64,000 nt of DNA from NCBI RefSeq assembly GCF_024701375.2, contig NZ_CP113910.1, positions 3,472,001-3,536,000 of the forward strand. The letters run 5' to 3'. Positions 62,890 through 64,000 of the stretch are shown in pieces. Below the pieces are notes generated by a model that worked only from the letters and a program-made list of their open reading frames with translations, did no database searches and was not told the origin of the DNA. The position numbers and the translations under genes are program-made. Position 1 is the stretch's first letter; each line of letters begins with the position of its first letter. The DNA is from Streptomyces sp. KMM 9044 (GTDB taxonomy: Bacteria > Actinomycetota > Actinomycetes > Streptomycetales > Streptomycetaceae).

Positions 62890-64000
62890 AGCCTCCCGGG
62901 CCCGGGCGGTGGTGGTGTTTCACGTGAAACACCACCTTTCCGCCCCGCCTCGGGTCCGGGGCCGGATTCGGATGCGGTCTCGGATGCGGTCTCGGGTTCC
63001 AGTGGGGGTACCGCCACACTGCCGTGTGTACGGCACTCGGGGTGGCGGCAGCCCGGCGCGGGACGTCGCACGGTCACGAAGGCGATGACCGAGCCGACCA
63101 CCAGAACCGCGGCACACAGCACCATCGCCCGGCCGAACGCGTCGTCGAAGGCGTCCGGCTCCCGGTACGCCTCCGGCCCCATCCCGACCAGCAGCGGCAG
63201 CGCGGCCACCGCCACCAGGCCGGCCGCGCGGGCCGCCGCGTTGTTGATGCCGCTGGCCAGGCCCGCCCGCCCGGTGTCCACGGCGGCGAGAACGGTCGCG
63301 GTCAGCGGCGCCACCAGGGTGACCATGCCGAGCCCCAGCACCAGCAGCGCGGGCAGGACGTCGGGGAGGTACGAGGCACCCGGCCCCACCCGCGTCATCA
63401 ACAGCATCCCGGCTGCGCACAGCAGTGGCCCGACCGTGAGCGGGATCCGCGGTCCGATCCGGTCGGCGAGCTCGCCGGAGCGGGCGGAGAGCAGCAGCAT
63501 CAGCACGGTCGTGGGCAGCAGCGCCGTACCGGCGGCGAGCGCGGACCAGCCGACGGCGACCTGGAGCTGGAGCGCGGCGAGGAAGAAGAAGCCGCCGAAG
63601 GCCGCGTACACGCACAGCGTGACGACGTTGACCACCGTGAACAGGCGGGAGCCGAAGACGTCCAGCGGCATCATCGGGTGCGGGCCGCGCTTCTCGACGG
63701 CCACGAAGGCGACGGCGACGGCCAGTCCGGCGACCGCGGTGACCGCGACCAGGAGGGAGCCCTCACCGGCCTCACCGGCCTCGATCAGCGCGTACGTCAC
63801 CAGGCCCAGGGCGAGCGCGCCGAGCACCGCGCCGAGCACGTCGAAGCGGCCGTGGGCCTGCTCCCCGCTGTCCGACTCCGGTACGTGACGGACGGCGATC
63901 AGGACGCACAGCACCGCCGGCGGCACGTTGATCAGGAACACCCAACGCCAGCCCGGCCCGTCCACCAGCCAGCCGCCGAGGAACGGGCCGACCGCCGCGC
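62886..64000 (-). CDS. MFS drug exporter, DHA2-like (5' end outside the window)
   Basis: The frame is open to the right edge (371 residues visible). GGWLVDGPGWRWVFLINVP at the edge is the family motif that precedes helix 6 of the 14-helix DHA2 group, so about 140 residues are missing. Eight or so helices follow, ending in a cytoplasmic tail rich in Glu/Pro with a CRHPECRTH cysteine-histidine cluster. The last codons (VSRET) are encoded by the parS palindrome, so the site lies within coding sequence. Confidence 0.93.
   Translation of the reverse strand, partial: AAVGPFLGGWLVDGPGWRWVFLINVPPAVLCVLIAVRHVPESDSGEQAHGRFDVLGAVLGALALGLVTYALIEAGEAGEGSLLVAVTAVAGLAVAVAFVAVEKRGPHPMMPLDVFGSRLFTVVNVVTLCVYAAFGGFFFLAALQLQVAVGWSALAAGTALLPTTVLMLLLSARSGELADRIGPRIPLTVGPLLCAAGMLLMTRVGPGASYLPDVLPALLVLGLGMVTLVAPLTATVLAAVDTGRAGLASGINNAAARAAGLVAVAALPLLVGMGPEAYREPDAFDDAFGRAMVLCAAVLVVGSVIAFVTVRRPAPGCRHPECRTHGSVAVPPLEPETASETASESGPGPEAGRKGGVSRETPPPPGPGRL
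62917..62930. promoter_or_regulatory. parS: parS, chromosomal ParB-binding site
   Basis: GTTTCACGTGAAAC is an exact match to the bacterial and Streptomyces parS core. The symmetry extends to a perfect 24 bp palindrome at 62912-62935. It lies in the last codons of the MFS gene. ParB loads at such sites to organise and segregate the origin region; Streptomyces keeps its parS sites within a few hundred kilobases of oriC. Confidence 0.95.

Overview
The window is high-GC actinobacterial chromosome, almost certainly Streptomyces. GC-biased codon use, GTG and TTG starts, ATGA/GTGA gene overlaps and the gene content all fit. The order aspartate-semialdehyde dehydrogenase, aspartokinase, DUF5063, recR, YbaB, SLATT protein, Ser/Thr kinase, purA, lipid-kinase-like gene, P450, two-component pair and kynurenine genes matches, from memory, the conserved core that lies left of oriC in Streptomyces. 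A perfect ParB site (parS) at 62917-62930 and two perfect DnaA-box-like motifs at 31416-31448 fit an origin-proximal position.

Layout. (1) 1-16978 is an accessory block. It holds a type IV secretion-like locus on the plus strand: a partial gene, two paralogous small membrane proteins, a one-TM protein, a TrbL/VirB6-like protein, an SCO6880-family protein, a VirB4-like ATPase and a VirD4/TraG-like coupling ATPase. An NlpC/P60 wall hydrolase, a DUF4913 protein, two unknown proteins and a secreted thaumatin-GH128 protein follow. Two minus-strand membrane genes (DUF418, DUF3592) interrupt it. No relaxase or integrase is visible. (2) 17046-34551 carries an AfsR-type regulator, a ChW-repeat protein, a zinc-ribbon protein, a SpoOM homologue, a BlaI/M56 pair with a clear operator, TatA, a permease pair, a TrkA-type channel-like protein, an S9 peptidase, SURF1 and an ECF sigma factor coupled to a membrane partner. 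(3) 34926-43195 is core: asd, ask, DUF5063, recR, YbaB, SLATT and a Ser/Thr kinase. (4) 43274-48259 is a zone of gene decay around two intact genes: a frameshifted MarR gene, a truncated and repeat-disrupted class III aminotransferase, a frameshifted AAA ATPase and a headless metallopeptidase. (5) 48423-64000 has purA, a degenerate lipid-kinase-like protein, a MarR/GbsR regulator divergent from an ABC exporter across a perfect palindrome, a P450, a two-component system with a relic response-regulator tail beside it, a tryptophan-to-anthranilate cluster (kynurenine formamidase, kynureninase, tryptophan 2,3-dioxygenase), a SpoIIE-type phosphatase, DUF3151 and a partial MFS transporter.

The window is unusually rich in short tandem repeats. 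They range from 7-8 bp units that break frames to 12, 15, 90 and 117 bp units that stay in frame. Three lesions (14478, 43510, 47876) are single-base losses and could be assembly errors; the 8-bp expansion at 44341-44428 is a different kind of change. All identifications rest on reading motifs and recalled families; no database search was run.
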